The notes: a model not told the origin generated them from the letters alone. A stretch of DNA of 64,000 nucleotides from Photobacterium lipolyticum (GCF_003026475.1 NZ_PYMC01000001.1:248001-312000); one strand, 5' to 3'. Positions 19,308 to 28,564 are shown, numbered from the stretch's first letter. Numbers and translations: made by a program.

Positions 19308-19985
19308 ATGACAAAAACCATCCAAGCCGTTCTGTTTGATCTCGACGGCACCTTATTAGATACCGCACCTGATATGGCAGAAGCGGCAAACCGAGTACTG
19401 GCCGATTATGGTCATGGCCCGCTCACCGCCCCCCAAATCAAAGCCAATACCAGCTATGGTGCAAAAGGATTGCTCAGTGCAGGCTTTGGCGTTATACCTC
19501 CGCATCTTGAGCTGCTCGAACTCAGACAGGAGTTCCTCGATTACTATCAGCAAAATATCTGTGTCGGCACGTCTATCTTCCAAGGTATCTGCCAGTTACT
19601 CTCATACCTTGAACAACAAGGGATCCCCTGGGGCATTATGACCAATAAACCTCGGTACCTGACAGATATGCTGCTGCCTTTTTTTCCGGAACTACTGAAA
19701 GCACAAGCCATCGTTTGCGGTGATACGCTCGCCTTAGCTAAACCTCACCCCGAGCCCCTGCTTTATGCCAGTAAGATACTTGGTGTCGACCACGATAGAT
19801 GTGCCTATATCGGTGATATCGAAAAAGACATGATTGCTGCTCGCGCAGCAAATATGCATCGTTACATTGCTGGTTGGGGCTATATTGGCGAATCGCATAC
19901 ACCAGAGCACTGGGAAGCGCATGGCATTCTGCAAACACCCGAAGCATTTATCACCACCCTGAAAAGTCAAAATGAACGCAAATAA
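19308..19985 (+). CDS. HAD-family phosphatase (Gph/MupP-like)
   Basis: Haloacid-dehalogenase phosphatase of 225 residues. HAD motif I is DLDGTLLDTAPDM (nucleophile DxD near residues 10-12). Motif II is MTNKPR near 112. The motif III lysine is in LAKPHPEPLL, and motif IV is YIGDIEKDM near residue 171. Such genes are usually called phosphoglycolate phosphatase. In Pseudomonas the gene beside ubiG is MupP, an N-acetylmuramate 6-phosphate phosphatase, so the substrate is uncertain. I chose the ATG at 19308 because the in-frame upstream extension is hydrophobic and unlike the family. It is flanked by terminators on both sides. Confidence 0.88.
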   Translation: MTKTIQAVLFDLDGTLLDTAPDMAEAANRVLADYGHGPLTAPQIKANTSYGAKGLLSAGFGVIPPHLELLELRQEFLDYYQQNICVGTSIFQGICQLLSYLEQQGIPWGIMTNKPRYLTDMLLPFFPELLKAQAIVCGDTLALAKPHPEPLLYASKILGVDHDRCAYIGDIEKDMIAARAANMHRYIAGWGYIGESHTPEHWEAHGILQTPEAFITTLKSQNERK

Positions 19986-20066
19986 GCTATATTTCAAACA
20001 ATTATCAGGGGTTGATCGAACTGCTTTAAAACGACTAAAAATCAAGAAAAATAAATTTTTATTTTT

Positions 20067-20098
20067 AAAAAAAGCAATCATAGACGGGTTGCTTTTTT
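20067..20098 (+). terminator. Terminator of the HAD phosphatase gene
   Basis: Stem of A residues plus GCAA pairing with TTGC plus T residues (loop about 11 bases), ending in six T residues. Confidence 0.85.
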
Positions 20099-20165
20099 CA
20101 TTAATATTGCCATGTCTGACCAGAACGGGTTAGTAGGCACTAACTATTTATTTTGAATCCCCACG

Positions 20166-20174
20166 TTATCCACA
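20166..20174 (+). promoter_or_regulatory. DnaA box upstream of nrdA
   Basis: A perfect TTATCCACA 9-mer about 200 bases before the nrdA start. E. coli nrdAB is controlled by DnaA boxes in its promoter, so the position is meaningful. Confidence 0.6.
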
Positions 20175-20243
20175 ACCGGTTGAAAACTACCACCTTGCAA
20201 AATAGCGTCTTCATCACTATCTTGTAACCCCATAAGCTCAACA

Positions 20244-20259
20244 CCACCATATATAGTGT
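20244..20259 (+). promoter_or_regulatory. NrdR box upstream of nrdA
   Basis: CCACCATATATAGTGT matches the NrdR consensus ACACWATATATWGTGT at 14 of 16 positions. NrdR boxes usually occur as pairs about 31 bp apart. Thirty bases upstream (20214) only a half site is visible (TCACTATCT). NrdR represses ribonucleotide reductase genes when dATP is plentiful. Confidence 0.65.
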
Positions 20260-20366
20260 TTTTACACGCAACAAGAAATGTAACAAAGATCACAATCTTT
20301 GCTAGCCTTATTATTAAAGTTGCAAAAAAGCACCGGATATATGAAATTTCGGGAAAACGACAAAAA

Positions 20367-22631
20367 ATGAATCAACAACTCACTGTTACCAAGCGTGATG
20401 GCCGTAAAGAAACTATCGATTTGGATAAAATCCACCGCGTTATTGCCTGGGCTGCAGAAGACCTCGTCAATGTATCGGTATCTCAAGTTGAACTGAAATC
20501 CCACATCCAGTTCTACGATGGTATTAAGACTGCAGACATCCACGAAACCATCATCAAAGCAGCAGCAGATCTGATCTCGGAAGAGTCACCCGATTACCAG
20601 TACCTTGCAGCGCGCCTGGCGATCTTCAACCTGCGCAAAAAAGCATATGGTCAATTCGAGCCACCAACACTTTATAAGCACGTTACTAAGCTTGTTAAAC
20701 AAGGTAAGTACGACCAGCATTTGCTTGAAGATTATAGCGAAGAAGAATTTGCCCAGATGGATAGCTTCATCGATCACTGGCGCGATATGAATTTCTCTTA
20801 CGCTGCGGTTAAGCAGCTTGAAGGTAAATACCTGGTACAAAACCGTGTATCCGGTCAGATCTTTGAAAGTGCCCAGTTCCTTTACATCATGATTGCTGCC
20901 TGCCTGTTTGGTAAGTATCCAAAAGAAACGCGCCTTAGCTACATCAAACGTTTCTACGATGCGGCATCAACATTCAAAATTTCACTGCCTACGCCAATTA
21001 TGTCTGGTGTACGTACGCCAACACGCCAGTTCAGTTCTTGTGTCCTGATCGAATGTGACGATAGCCTTGATTCAATCAATGCAACAGCAAGTTCAATTGT
21101 TCGCTATGTTTCTCAACGTGCCGGTATCGGTATCAATGCCGGTCGTATTCGTGCATTAGGGTCTGAGATCCGCGGTGGTGAAGCCTTCCACACCGGTTGT
21201 ATTCCATTCTACAAGTACTTCCAGACGGCAGTTAAATGCTGTTCTCAAGGTGGTGTTCGCGGCGGTGCAGCAACCTTGTTCTACCCAATCTGGCACGGCG
21301 AAGTTGAATCGCTGCTGGTACTGAAGAACAACCGTGGAGTTGAAGAAAACCGTGTACGCCACATGGACTACGGCGTACAAATCAACAAACTGATGTACAC
21401 CCGCCTGATCAAAGGGGCAAACATCAGCTTGTTCTCGCCGTCAGATGTACCCGGTCTTTATGACGCATTCTTTGCCGATCAAGACGAATTTGAACGCCTG
21501 TACGTGAAATACGAACAAGATAGCAGCATCAAACGTAAAACCATTAAGGCTATCGACCTGTTCTCGCTGCTTATGCAAGAGCGTGCTTCTACCGGCCGTA
21601 TCTACATTCAAAACGTCGATCACTGTAATACCCACAGCCCGTTTGACCCAAGTGTAGCGCCGATCCGTCAATCTAACTTATGTCTTGAAATTGCATTGCC
21701 AACCAAGCCATTAAGCAATGTTGAAGACGAAAATGGCGAAATTGCACTATGTACGCTGTCTGCATTCAACTTAGGCGCCATTGATACGTTAGACGATCTC
21801 GAAGAGCTCGCCGATCTGACGGTTCGTGCGTTAGATGCCCTGCTAGATTACCAAGATTACCCGCTACCCGCTGCGCGTCGTTCAACCATGAACCGTCGCA
21901 CCCTTGGTGTCGGTGTTATCAACTTTGCCTATTATCTTGCCAAACACGGTGTTCGTTATTCTGACGGCAGTGCAAACAATGTTACTCACCAGGCATTTGA
22001 AGCAATTCAGTACTACCTGTTGAAAGCGTCTGTCGGCTTAGCAAAAGAACAAGGTGCTTGTCCTGCGTTTAATGAAACAACGTATGCGCAAGGCATTTTA
22101 CCTATCGATACCTACAAAAAAGAGATCGATAAAGTCTGTAGTGCAGAGCTCCACTACGACTGGGAAACTCTACGTGAAGAAATTAAGACTCACGGCCTGC
22201 GCAATTCAACCCTGTCTGCGCTTATGCCTTCTGAGACATCATCCCAGATCTCTAACGCAACCAATGGTATTGAACCACCTCGTGGCTATGTGTCAGTAAA
22301 AGCCTCAAAAGACGGCATCTTGAAGCAAGTTGTTCCTGAGTACAACAAGTACAAAGATAACTACGAACTACTGTGGAATATCGGTAGCAACGACGGTTAC
22401 TTGCAGCTTGTAGGCATTATGCAAAAATTCATCGATCAGGCGATCTCTGCCAACACCAACTATGACCCGAGCAGCCAGCCAAATGGTAAAGTTCCGATGA
22501 AACTGTTGCTAAAAGACCTGCTAAACGCGTATAAACTCGGCGTGAAAACGCTTTACTACCATAATACACGTGACGGGGCCTCTGATAGCCAAACTGATGC
22601 TACAGACGACTGCACCAGCTGTAAGATCTAA
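20367..22631 (+). CDS. nrdA: Class Ia ribonucleotide reductase, alpha subunit
   Basis: Large catalytic and allosteric subunit that reduces ribonucleoside diphosphates. 754 residues (761 in E. coli). An N-terminal ATP-cone domain covers residues 1-90. The active-site cysteines fall at 225 (FSSCVLIE), 439 (NLCLEIAL, with Glu441) and 462 (ALCTLSAFN). The radical-transfer tyrosines lie in [10 protein letters not shown] near the end. The C-terminal redox pair is CTSCKI. The start [12 protein letters not shown] is the family N-terminus; an in-frame extension of 37 codons upstream would run through the promoter. The promoter region carries a DnaA box and an NrdR box. Confidence 0.98.
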   Translation: MNQQLTVTKRDGRKETIDLDKIHRVIAWAAEDLVNVSVSQVELKSHIQFYDGIKTADIHETIIKAAADLISEESPDYQYLAARLAIFNLRKKAYGQFEPPTLYKHVTKLVKQGKYDQHLLEDYSEEEFAQMDSFIDHWRDMNFSYAAVKQLEGKYLVQNRVSGQIFESAQFLYIMIAACLFGKYPKETRLSYIKRFYDAASTFKISLPTPIMSGVRTPTRQFSSCVLIECDDSLDSINATASSIVRYVSQRAGIGINAGRIRALGSEIRGGEAFHTGCIPFYKYFQTAVKCCSQGGVRGGAATLFYPIWHGEVESLLVLKNNRGVEENRVRHMDYGVQINKLMYTRLIKGANISLFSPSDVPGLYDAFFADQDEFERLYVKYEQDSSIKRKTIKAIDLFSLLMQERASTGRIYIQNVDHCNTHSPFDPSVAPIRQSNLCLEIALPTKPLSNVEDENGEIALCTLSAFNLGAIDTLDDLEELADLTVRALDALLDYQDYPLPAARRSTMNRRTLGVGVINFAYYLAKHGVRYSDGSANNVTHQAFEAIQYYLLKASVGLAKEQGACPAFNETTYAQGILPIDTYKKEIDKVCSAELHYDWETLREEIKTHGLRNSTLSALMPSETSSQISNATNGIEPPRGYVSVKASKDGILKQVVPEYNKYKDNYELLWNIGSNDGYLQLVGIMQKFIDQAISANTNYDPSSQPNGKVPMKLLLKDLLNAYKLGVKTLYYHNTRDGASDSQTDATDDCTSCKI

Positions 22632-22727
22632 GCGCTATATACGTTAATACAGCGACAGATGCGCACTTTTGGTTCAGACCTTGTGCAAGCTGCACAGTAC
22701 TGAATAATGAGTATTTAAACATTAAAT

Positions 22728-22743
22728 GGGAGCGTCAGCTCCC
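22728..22743 (+). other. Hairpin between nrdA and nrdB
   Basis: GGGAGC-GTCA-GCTCCC stem-loop followed by CTTTGATTTT, just before the nrdB ribosome site. It could be a partial terminator, an RNA-stability element or a translation modulator in the 131-base nrdA-nrdB gap. Confidence 0.5.
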
Positions 22744-22762
22744 CTTTGATTTTGAGGAAATG

Positions 22763-23896
22763 ATGGCATATAGCACTTTTTGTCAAACCAATAACGATCA
22801 GCTACAAGAACCTATGTTCTTTGGCCAGTCAGTCAATGTTGCTCGCTATGATCAGCAAAAATTTGAGATTTTCGAAAAACTGATTGAAAAGCAGCTTTCC
22901 TTCTTCTGGCGTCCTGAAGAAGTGGATGTCTCAGGCGATCGTATTGATTACAACAATCTGCCTGATCATGAGAAGCACATTTTTATCAGTAACCTGAAAT
23001 ATCAGACGTTACTGGATTCTATTCAGGGCCGTAGCCCGAATGTTGCCCTGCTGCCCATTGTGTCTATCCCAGAGTTAGAGACATGGATTGAAACATGGTC
23101 GTTCTCTGAAACGATCCACTCGCGTTCTTATACCCATATCATCCGCAACATTGTCAATGATCCTGCGGTAGTCTTTGATGATATCGTTGAAAACGAATAC
23201 ATCATCAAACGTGCTGGTGACATTTCCAAGTACTATGACGATCTGATCGCGGCAACAAACGATTATCATCGTTTAGGCGAAGGGACACACACCATTAATG
23301 GCAAAATCATTACGGTAAACCTTCGCGACATCAAGAAAAAATTATACCTTTGCATGATGTCGGTGAACGCGCTGGAAGCTATTCGCTTTTATGTCAGTTT
23401 TGCCTGCTCATTTGCTTTCGCAGAACGCGAGCTAATGGAAGGCAATGCGAAAATCATCAAACTAATCGCCCGTGATGAGGCCCTGCACCTGACAGGTACT
23501 CAGCACATTCTTAACCTGCTTCGTAACGGTCATGACGATCCTGAAATGGAAGAGATTGCGAAAGAATGTGAGCAAGATTGCTTTGCCATTTTCAAAGAAG
23601 CGGCTGAACAAGAAAAAGAATGGGCAGAATACCTGTTTAAAGATGGCTCGATGATTGGTCTGAACAAAGATATTCTTTGCCAGTACGTTGAGTACATCAC
23701 TAACCTGCGCATGAAAGCGGTTGGTCTGGAGCACGCCTACCCGGGCGCGACGCAAAACCCAATTCCGTGGATCAACTCCTGGTTGTCATCAGACAATGTT
23801 CAGGTTGCTCCGCAGGAAGCGGAAATAAGCTCTTACCTTGTCGGCCAGATTGATAACGATGTCAGTGCCGATGATCTGGGTGATTTCGAGCTGTGA
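22763..23896 (+). CDS. nrdB: Class Ia ribonucleotide reductase, beta subunit
   Basis: Diiron-tyrosyl radical subunit, 377 residues (376 in E. coli). The radical tyrosine is residue 123 in [15 protein letters not shown]. The iron ligands are recognisable in [10 protein letters not shown] (Asp), SETIHS (Glu, His), FAERELMEG (Glu) and [13 protein letters not shown] (Glu, His). I chose the second of two adjacent ATGs because AGGA is then 4 bases upstream and the family begins MAYSTF; 22760 is possible. It is cotranscribed with nrdA and overlaps yfaE by 4 bases. Confidence 0.98.
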   Translation: MAYSTFCQTNNDQLQEPMFFGQSVNVARYDQQKFEIFEKLIEKQLSFFWRPEEVDVSGDRIDYNNLPDHEKHIFISNLKYQTLLDSIQGRSPNVALLPIVSIPELETWIETWSFSETIHSRSYTHIIRNIVNDPAVVFDDIVENEYIIKRAGDISKYYDDLIAATNDYHRLGEGTHTINGKIITVNLRDIKKKLYLCMMSVNALEAIRFYVSFACSFAFAERELMEGNAKIIKLIARDEALHLTGTQHILNLLRNGHDDPEMEEIAKECEQDCFAIFKEAAEQEKEWAEYLFKDGSMIGLNKDILCQYVEYITNLRMKAVGLEHAYPGATQNPIPWINSWLSSDNVQVAPQEAEISSYLVGQIDNDVSADDLGDFEL

Positions 23897-24180
23897 GTCG
23901 GCTAACCATTACGGTTAACGGACAAGAGGTTCACGGCAATAGCCGTGAGCCTTTGCTCGTACAGCTAGAAAATGCCGGCATACAGCCAGAGTACCAATGC
24001 CGCAATGGCATGTGTGGCGCTTGCCGCTGCCAGCTCAAATCAGGCGCTGTCGATCAGCAGGACGCCATGGCTTTTGTGGGTCAAAATGAAATTCTTGCCT
24101 GCCGTTCAATCCCAAAGGCAAATGTAGAATTAGAGTTCAATTACGAACTGATACCTTCCTTAAAGTCCCATACGGGTTAA
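23893..24180 (+). CDS. yfaE: YfaE, 2Fe-2S ferredoxin for NrdB cofactor maintenance
   Basis: Small 2Fe-2S ferredoxin of 95 residues, which in E. coli supplies electrons to regenerate the diferric-tyrosyl cofactor of NrdB. The plant-type cluster ligands are [11 protein letters not shown] (C-x4-C-x2-C) at about residues 36-46 and a fourth Cys in ILACRS near 70. It starts at GTG inside the nrdB stop (GTGA), a 4-base overlap indicating translational coupling. A small stem (ATGCTGC / GCAGCAT) lies just downstream, before convergent cinA. Confidence 0.95.
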   Translation: MSRLTITVNGQEVHGNSREPLLVQLENAGIQPEYQCRNGMCGACRCQLKSGAVDQQDAMAFVGQNEILACRSIPKANVELEFNYELIPSLKSHTG

Positions 24181-24266
24181 TAGCCGTCGGGCTAAGATGC
24201 TGCGCACGGTAGCGGCAGCATTCATCGCACCACTACGCTCTCATGAACCCTGCGTTTTAATAGATC

Positions 24267-25496
24267 CTATCTATCGGCAGGCAAAAAGATCTCGCTCTCA
24301 CGCTGGATCGATTCATAGCGACCAATCACTGCTCTGTCATCCAGCCAGCGGCGTAACATATCAAGCATCACTGTCGCGACCATATTACGGTGGTCATTTG
24401 ATGCATAACGACGTTTTGTTTTAATTAGCTGCGCCCAATCACCTTGTGGCGTAGATAATGCGACAGCAACTTTCTCGTCATGAACAGGCCCTGATACCAA
24501 TGCAATATCTGATGCCGTGTCGTCTCTGGCCGCTGTTGCGATTGCTAACGCAGACGCAAGCAGATCCTTTGTCGCCATCTCAGGCTCGGTATTCGCCGCC
24601 AGCATCCATCCCTGGCGGAGTTTAGCCTTGGCGTTCGGGAAATCCTGCAGCCAACTGGTTAACCAGCCTCCGGTAGACTGCTCTGCAATGGTTAAGCTAA
24701 GATCTTGCTTAACCAGCAGCTCTCCAACCAGCTCAGGCAGCGTTTTCCCAACACCGACTACGTTATCACCCAGCAGTGAGACCATTGTTTGCTGCAGAGA
24801 ATGAGCTTGCTCATCGCCTCTCGGTGCAAACAATTTAATTTCAATAAACGGCAATGACGAGCGATAGCCAATTTCATACCCTTTAGGCAAAGACAACGGA
24901 GATAATGTCTCGCTAATGCCCGATTCTGATAAACCAAACGTATAAAAACGGAGGCAATCACGCGCTGCTACCTTAGGAAAGGCACGGGTTAAACGAGGTA
25001 CAATTTCAACTTGCACCATCTGCTTAAATTCACTGGGAACTCCTGGGGTGAAAAACAACCAGGCGCGATTCAGTTTCATCGCAAAACCACAAGCTGTACC
25101 TATCGGGTTTTCTAACAACTCTGCCCCTTCAGGTAACATGGCTTGCTTCAGGTTAGTCTTTGGCATTTCCCTGCCCAGTTTCTGATACTTAACCTGCATC
25201 TGCTCTACCCAATAATCAGACTGCTCAAGGCCAACATCACTGGCTATGGCAGCGGCCTGAGCGGTTAAATCATCACTGGTTGGCCCTAGTCCCCCATTAA
25301 TCACCACAATATCAGAGGTAAGACTGCAGTGCTCTATTTCAGTAGCTAGCGCTTCTAGCTGATCACCAACCGTCGTACGACGTGATAACGCGAAACCATG
25401 CTGAAAAAAAAGACGTGATAACCATGCCGCATTCGTATCCAAAATATCTCCGTGCAGCACTTCTTCACCAGTACTGATCATCGCAATCTGCAACAT
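24267..25496 (-). CDS. cinA: CinA-family protein (YfaY-like)
   Basis: 409 residues. The N-terminal about 170 residues form the MoCF-biosynthesis/COG1058 domain (ISTGEEVLHGDILDTNAAWL, then VVINGGLGPTSDD). The C-terminal about 160 residues form the CinA/PncC domain. The PncC active-site motif, normally AESCTGG, reads AEQSTGG here (about residues 268-275): the first Ser position is Gln, so NMN deamidase activity is doubtful, as is reported for E. coli YfaY. The COG1058 part may retain ADP-ribose pyrophosphatase activity. The ATG has a strong AGAGGAAG site. It converges on the nrd operon, a neighbourhood shared with E. coli yfaY. Confidence 0.88.
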   Translation of the reverse strand: MLQIAMISTGEEVLHGDILDTNAAWLSRLFFQHGFALSRRTTVGDQLEALATEIEHCSLTSDIVVINGGLGPTSDDLTAQAAAIASDVGLEQSDYWVEQMQVKYQKLGREMPKTNLKQAMLPEGAELLENPIGTACGFAMKLNRAWLFFTPGVPSEFKQMVQVEIVPRLTRAFPKVAARDCLRFYTFGLSESGISETLSPLSLPKGYEIGYRSSLPFIEIKLFAPRGDEQAHSLQQTMVSLLGDNVVGVGKTLPELVGELLVKQDLSLTIAEQSTGGWLTSWLQDFPNAKAKLRQGWMLAANTEPEMATKDLLASALAIATAARDDTASDIALVSGPVHDEKVAVALSTPQGDWAQLIKTKRRYASNDHRNMVATVMLDMLRRWLDDRAVIGRYESIQRESEIFLPADR

Positions 25497-25669
25497 GACT
25501 TCCTCTTCTGCAATTCATCAGATATCAATATATACCCAAATTATACCAATTCCATTAATTATCTAACCGTTATGAACACCACTGGGAGTCAAGTTCAAGG
25601 GAGCGATTTCTAAAGAAAATCACTCTGCAAGGGCGAGCGTCAATAGAAAGACAAGAAAACACCCCGTGA

Positions 25670-25687
25670 TGTAAATTTTTATTTACA
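25670..25687 (+). promoter_or_regulatory. TyrR box 1 upstream of tyrP
   Basis: TGTAAATTTTTATTTACA, a perfect palindrome of the TyrR form TGTAAA-N6-TTTACA. It lies 16 bases upstream of a TTGACA hexamer, a position suited to control of the tyrP promoter. Confidence 0.8.
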
Positions 25688-25703
25688 CCCAGATTCACAA
25701 AAG

Positions 25704-25732
25704 TTGACAGTTAAGCGAACTGGCTTTAAGGT
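25704..25732 (+). promoter_or_regulatory. Candidate sigma-70 promoter for tyrP
   Basis: TTGACA at 25704-25709, a 17-base spacer, then TAAGGT as a weak -10. Transcription from here would give a leader of about 250 bases before tyrP, containing the small ORF and the hairpin. Confidence 0.5.
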
Positions 25733-25802
25733 ATCGACCAGCAGATAAAAGTACCTTTTCGTCTTTATTCTGCCCGTTACCACTAATCAAAGAGCAAGAA
25801 TT

Positions 25803-25862
25803 GTGAATATCGCCTATTGCTACACCTCTTATCGCCAGCCACAACGGCACGATCGGGTGTAA
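25803..25862 (+). CDS. Putative tyrosine-rich leader peptide of tyrP
   Basis: A 19-codon ORF starting at GTG, encoding MNIAYCYTSYRQPQRHDRV. Three of codons 5-10 are tyrosine (TAT at 25815, TAC at 25821, TAT at 25830). The ribosome site is weak (AAGAG about 8 bases upstream). The last Tyr codon ends 4 bases before the 5' arm of the 12-bp hairpin at 25837-25910. A ribosome stalled for charged tRNA-Tyr would cover that arm, the layout expected of an attenuation leader. This reading is inference; the translation itself is what the sequence shows. Confidence 0.45.
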   Translation: MNIAYCYTSYRQPQRHDRV

Positions 25863-25910
25863 ACTAAAGTTAACAGTTTCATCTCAATGACGCCGTTGTG
25901 GCTTTATTTT
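25837..25910 (+). terminator. Candidate attenuator hairpin in the tyrP leader
   Basis: Perfect 12-bp inverted repeat AGCCACAACGGC (25837-25848) / GCCGTTGTGGCT (25892-25903), followed by TTATTTT. The loop is long (43 bases) and holds a minor AAACT/AGTTT stem. The long loop weakens the case for an efficient terminator. Confidence 0.45.
25858..25875 (+). promoter_or_regulatory. Possible second TyrR box
   Basis: TGTAAACTAAAGTTAACA fits TGTAAA-N6-TTWACA. It lies well downstream of the predicted promoter, overlaps the leader stop codon and sits in the hairpin loop, so it could be chance or could serve a second, closer promoter. Confidence 0.4.
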
Positions 25911-25990
25911 CCGATTGGGAGATTAACCACAGGTGTACACGCCTCTCCCTAACCACAAAAACGCTTATAAATCCGGGAACTACAATTTTA

Positions 25991-27193
25991 ATGACCATGA
26001 ACAAAACTTTCGGCAGCATGCTGATCATCGCCGGAACTACGATCGGCGCAGGCATGCTGGCATTACCACTGGCTTCTGCCGGGCTTGGATTTACCGCTGC
26101 AACTCTCACTATGTTCGCCATTTGGGCATTAATGATTTATACCGCGTTGCTCATGCTGGAAGTCCACCAGCATGCGGATCAAAATGCGACCTTACATAGC
26201 CTGGCCCATCAGCTACTAGGTCGAAAAGGTCAGGTTATCGCCAGCTTTGCTATGATGTTCTTATTTTATGCATTATGTGCCGCTTACATTGCCGGTGGCG
26301 GCGATCAGTTAAACGATAAACTCAATAACTGGATGGGATTAAACGTGGCCCCTCAGGTTGGCGTTATTAGCTTTACCCTGATTATTGCAACGGCTGTCTC
26401 TATTGGTACTCACTCGGTCGATATTGTGAACCGTATTCTGTTCACTCTGAAAGTCATCGCACTGGCTGTGATGCTTGGTTTACTTGTTCCGCATGTTCAA
26501 GGCCAGCACCTTGTTGATATGCCAGTACAAAACGGGCTAATCATTTCTGCTCTGCCAGTGATCTTCACCTCATTTGGCTTTCACGGTAGCATCCCTTCAA
26601 TTGTTCGCTATGTCGGTTTAGACATTAAAGTACTGCGTAAAATAATGGTGATAGGCTCTGCTGTTCCGCTGATCATTTATATTCTTTGGCAAATTGCCAG
26701 TCAGGGGGTATTAAGCCAGCCTGATTTAATGGCCAGTACAACACTAGGCTCATTCATTAATACGTTAAGTGAAATGCTCCATAACCCATTGGTCAGTAGA
26801 TCGGTCTCTGTTTTTGCTGATCTGGCACTAGCGACCTCTTTTCTTGGTGTAAGCCTGGGCCTGTTTGATTTCCTATCCGATATTTTAAGCCGCGACAATC
26901 AAGTAAAAGGGCGCTTGCAAACAGCGCTGGTCACTTTCATTCCGCCATTGGGTTTTGCACTTTTCTATCCGCAAGGCTTTATTACGGCACTTGGCTATGC
27001 GGCAGTTGCTTTGGTGGTTCTGGCTATTTTCTTACCGGTTGCAATGGTTAACGTGCAACGGAAACAACAGACAGACTTGGGCTATCGGGTTCGTGGCGGA
27101 ACGCCAGCTCTGATTGCCGTTACTGGCGCAGGTATTCTTATTATCAGCGCACAGTTCCTGCAGATGGCAGGCCTTATTCCTGCTGTTGGCTAG
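25991..27193 (+). CDS. tyrP: Aromatic amino acid permease TyrP (HAAAP family)
   Basis: Proton-coupled aromatic amino acid importer of the inner membrane, about 400 residues with 11 predicted membrane segments. The start region MNKTFGSMLIIAGTTIGAGM and the following LALPLASAG closely match E. coli TyrP, with the family motif GTTIGAGML at about residues 14-22. The MFLFYALCAAYIAGGG stretch also matches TyrP. Two close ATGs (25991, 25997) are possible. An upstream TyrR box supports tyrosine as substrate. The gene is monocistronic. Confidence 0.93.
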   Translation: MTMNKTFGSMLIIAGTTIGAGMLALPLASAGLGFTAATLTMFAIWALMIYTALLMLEVHQHADQNATLHSLAHQLLGRKGQVIASFAMMFLFYALCAAYIAGGGDQLNDKLNNWMGLNVAPQVGVISFTLIIATAVSIGTHSVDIVNRILFTLKVIALAVMLGLLVPHVQGQHLVDMPVQNGLIISALPVIFTSFGFHGSIPSIVRYVGLDIKVLRKIMVIGSAVPLIIYILWQIASQGVLSQPDLMASTTLGSFINTLSEMLHNPLVSRSVSVFADLALATSFLGVSLGLFDFLSDILSRDNQVKGRLQTALVTFIPPLGFALFYPQGFITALGYAAVALVVLAIFLPVAMVNVQRKQQTDLGYRVRGGTPALIAVTGAGILIISAQFLQMAGLIPAVG

Positions 27194-27254
27194 GGTCGGT
27201 TTATCTTTCAACATAATTATTTATCCTGCTAATCAAATACCCATTCCTCCTCTT

Positions 27255-27282
27255 GTTCAGGCTCGGCAATACGAGCCTGAAC
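27255..27282 (+). terminator. Hairpin downstream of tyrP
   Basis: 11-bp perfect stem GTTCAGGCTCG / CGAGCCTGAAC with a 6-base loop, 61 bases past the tyrP stop. There is no T-tract on either side, so it may be an RNA-stability hairpin or a poor terminator. Confidence 0.4.
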
Positions 27283-27454
27283 ATAGCCAATCAAATTCAT
27301 ATTAATGCTAGGAATATCACTGATAATAAGTGATACTTATTGCACATATATTTCTTAAGCTTTAGCAATAATTATCAGTGCACTCATTGAGTTATGGCGA
27401 TTTGCACTCATAAATATTGGAATCAGCCTTCGTTTTTAATTTTCGGAGCATAAG

Positions 27455-28366
27455 TTGCGCAATAAACTTTACTCTTCATTTTTACTTAGTTGCACATTAA
27501 CCGCTCCGACTTACGCATGGAATGAGCCTCCCGTCAGCAACGAGTATTATGATGGCCAGAGTCTTTTTCTAAAGTATAATTATCAACCCGATTACCAGGC
27601 TTTATCTGGTAGTAACAATGCAAATGACATAAATAAAGAAGTCGATCCTTTATTCTCTGTTAATTCCATCAATACGATTCCGATGCATCTTTCTGCGGCA
27701 CCAGAGCAGAACTGGGATTACCTTCTGGAACAGTCTTACACCATTTTAGGCCTGAGTCTGGCAATGGTCGGCATGATGACGTTACTGCCTGAAAGTGTGA
27801 CCAATTGGGATGAAGAAGATCGCAACTTAAGTAATCTCGGCAGCAAGTGGTGGGATAACGTCAGCCAAGGTCCGGTATGGGATAATGACGATCATTATCT
27901 AAACTACATCATGCACCCTTATTTTGGTGGTGTTTACTATACAGCTGCCCGTCATTCAGGTTTTGATGAATGGGAATCGTTTTTATATTCAGCCACTATG
28001 TCAACGTTCTTCTATGAATATGGCGTCGAAGCCTTTGCGGAGGTCCCCTCGATACAGGATATTATCGTCACACCTTTATTCGGTGCTGCGGTGGGTGAGC
28101 TGATGTTCCAGACTGAATTAGACATCACAGCAAATGGTGGTGAAGTACTCGGCTCTGAAACTCTGGGAGAAGTCAGCCTCTTTTTCCTCAATCCAGTCGG
28201 TCATATCCATTATTGGGTTTCAGATTGGTGGCATGGTGATACCGACGTCAGCTTTACCTATACCCCTTGGTTTGGGAACGCTAATGCGGCAAATTTTGCA
28301 TTAGAGGCGGGCGCACCTTATGACAAGCAGTTCATTGGTTTACAGCTAAAGCTCGCATTAAACTAA
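27455..28366 (+). CDS. DUF3943-like exported protein
   Basis: 303-residue protein with a cleavable signal peptide (MRNKLYSSFLLSCTLTAPTYA, cut near residue 21). It starts at TTG with GGAG 6 bases upstream. The central part has the DUF3943-type pattern: an NWDEEDR stretch, HYLNYIMHPYFGGVYYTAAR near 150, FLYSATMSTFFYEYGVEAF and PSIQDIIVTPLFGAAVGE. The molecular role is unknown; it is probably periplasmic or outer-membrane associated. It stands alone between tyrP and the GGDEF-EAL gene. Confidence 0.75.
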   Translation: MRNKLYSSFLLSCTLTAPTYAWNEPPVSNEYYDGQSLFLKYNYQPDYQALSGSNNANDINKEVDPLFSVNSINTIPMHLSAAPEQNWDYLLEQSYTILGLSLAMVGMMTLLPESVTNWDEEDRNLSNLGSKWWDNVSQGPVWDNDDHYLNYIMHPYFGGVYYTAARHSGFDEWESFLYSATMSTFFYEYGVEAFAEVPSIQDIIVTPLFGAAVGELMFQTELDITANGGEVLGSETLGEVSLFFLNPVGHIHYWVSDWWHGDTDVSFTYTPWFGNANAANFALEAGAPYDKQFIGLQLKLALN

Positions 28367-28564
28367 GAAACACAGTGTTACATAATTCAACATAACAACA
28401 AAGTAACCACTACAGTCTTTATCGCTATTTTTCAACATCTTACACCTCGAGTTTTTGCAATTAATGAAGTAATATCACGCTTTTCCATTAATTAAATATT
28501 TATAAAAATATTTTTACGTTACTCTCGTAGCACTTTCTAGCCAATCAATGTCTAAGCACTGGTG

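Noticed and set aside
20205..20243. A complete second NrdR box upstream of the first
   Set aside because: Only a half-site match (TCACTATCT) is visible at the needed spacing; I could not support a full box.
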